Shown here piece by piece: positions 63,537 to 64,000 of a DNA stretch of 64,000 nt. This stretch comes from Rhizobium laguerreae. Lineage in GTDB: Bacteria; Pseudomonadota; Alphaproteobacteria; Rhizobiales; Rhizobiaceae. How positions within the stretch are numbered: position 1 is the stretch's first letter; each line of letters opens with the position of its first letter. The DNA lies in assembly GCF_002008165.1 (NCBI RefSeq), contig NZ_MRDM01000031.1:1-64000 (forward strand), in the 5' to 3' direction. The position numbers were made by a program, and so were the translations under genes. The notes beneath the pieces were generated by a model, which worked only from the letters and a program-made list of their open reading frames with translations, was not told the origin of the DNA and did no database searches.

Positions 63537-63552
63537 TTGGCACATGCATTGC
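63537..63552 (+). promoter_or_regulatory. sigma-54-type promoter of second BMP gene
   Basis: TTGGCACATGCATTGC (63537-63552) has GG-N10-GC spacing and fits TGGCAC-N5-TTGC. The expected transcription start is near 63564, 44 bases before the ATG. Confidence 0.7.
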
Positions 63553-63607
63553 ATGCACTTTTCTGTACCCGTTCACAATCGGCCCAGCGCCGCAAGGAGC
63601 ATTTCCG

Positions 63608-64000
63608 ATGACCAAACTCCTTTCCATGAACCGCCGCAATTTCCTCCAGGCTTCCGCTGCCGGTGCGCTTGCCGGCGCCATGCCGGGCCTGATCGCCTCC
63701 TCCGCCGCAGCCCAGACCGCGTTGACCGTCGGCTTCATCTATGTCGGCCCCAAGGACGACTACGGCTATAACCAAGCGCATGCCGAAGGTGCGGCCGTCA
63801 TCAAGGCGATGCCGGGTGTGACGCTGGTCGAAGAAGAGAACGTGCCGGAGACCGTCGACGTCCAGAAGACGATGGAATCCATGATCAACCTGGATGGCGC
63901 GACCCTGCTCTTTCCGACCTCCTTCGGCTACTTCGACCCACATATGCTGGCCGTGGCCGCCAAACATCCCGACATCCAGTTCCGCCACTGCGGCGGCCTC
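63608..64000 (+). CDS. BMP-family ABC substrate-binding protein, partial
   Basis: The first 131 codons of a gene that continues past the window. Tat signal MNRRNFLQASAAGALAGAMP near residue 7, then LTVGFIYVGPKDDYGYNQAH and DPHMLAVAAKHPDIQFRHC, the BmpA/PnrA pattern also used at 52019. Different subfamily from that gene (more like the long basic membrane protein group). AAGGAGC lies before the ATG. The rest of an importer presumably follows downstream. Confidence 0.88.
   Translation, partial: MTKLLSMNRRNFLQASAAGALAGAMPGLIASSAAAQTALTVGFIYVGPKDDYGYNQAHAEGAAVIKAMPGVTLVEEENVPETVDVQKTMESMINLDGATLLFPTSFGYFDPHMLAVAAKHPDIQFRHCGGL

Overview
The window looks like a large replicon of a Rhizobium leguminosarum/etli-type alphaproteobacterium, probably a megaplasmid. 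Reasons: many ABC solute-uptake and catabolic operons packed together, Ti-type conjugation genes (traA, traC, oriT), and a set of small genes that accompany rhizobial plasmids (DUF736, DUF2493, WGR, DUF1173, a toprim-type protein). All assignments come from reading protein motifs; no database search was run.

Layout. 0.4-2.4 kb: an EF-G-like GTPase. 2.8-13.0 kb: a gamma-glutamyltransferase-family enzyme, then a sugar/polyol catabolic island (FGGY kinase, BtpA-family protein, DeoR regulator, short-chain dehydrogenase and a complete MalFGK-type ABC importer). 13.2-19.5 kb: five co-directional genes, an FAD monooxygenase-like protein, a questin-oxidase-like protein and three amidohydrolase-family deaminases, probably for a nitrogen heterocycle. 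20.0-22.1 kb: a tightly overlapped UbiA/HAD/GtrA operon resembling polyprenyl-phosphate-sugar synthesis. 22.3-38.8 kb: accessory plasmid region bounded on the left by a truncated DUF1173 gene, with backbone genes preceded by recurring stem-loop elements, two toxin-antitoxin loci (one decayed), a damaged tra region with an intact relaxase and oriT, and a scar of pdxA2 and thiamine-diphosphate enzyme fragments before an intact dehydrogenase and an OmpR-type regulator.

39.3-44.0 kb: hydroxamate-siderophore uptake (FhuCDB) with a convergent siderophore esterase. 44.5-47.9 kb: ParDE, a degenerate MBL-fold protein, a DsbA/FrnE-type oxidoreductase and a LysR regulator. 48.0-56.6 kb: the most interesting operon. 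It has a free-standing Rieske protein, an oxygenase catalytic subunit that lacks Rieske ligands, a GST-like protein, an 8-oxoguanine-deaminase-like enzyme and a BMP-type nucleobase/nucleoside importer (binding protein, ATPase, two permeases). The first three genes match the logic of the NdmC/NdmD-Rieske/NdmE caffeine N7-demethylase of Pseudomonas, so I propose a methylpurine (or related purine) oxygenase and salvage system. 56.7-59.0 kb: NUDIX hydrolase and a phosphate transporter operon (DUF47-pit) with a Pho box. 59.2-62.5 kb: nitrate-type ABC importer nrtABC behind a sigma-54 promoter and a leader that looks like an antitermination RNA. 62.6-64.0 kb: GntR regulator divergent from a second BMP-type binding protein, which also has a sigma-54-type promoter and runs off the window.

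Overall theme: scavenging of nitrogen (nitrate, purines, other N-heterocycles), iron, phosphate and sugars, with a mobilisable but apparently not self-transmissible plasmid segment in the middle.
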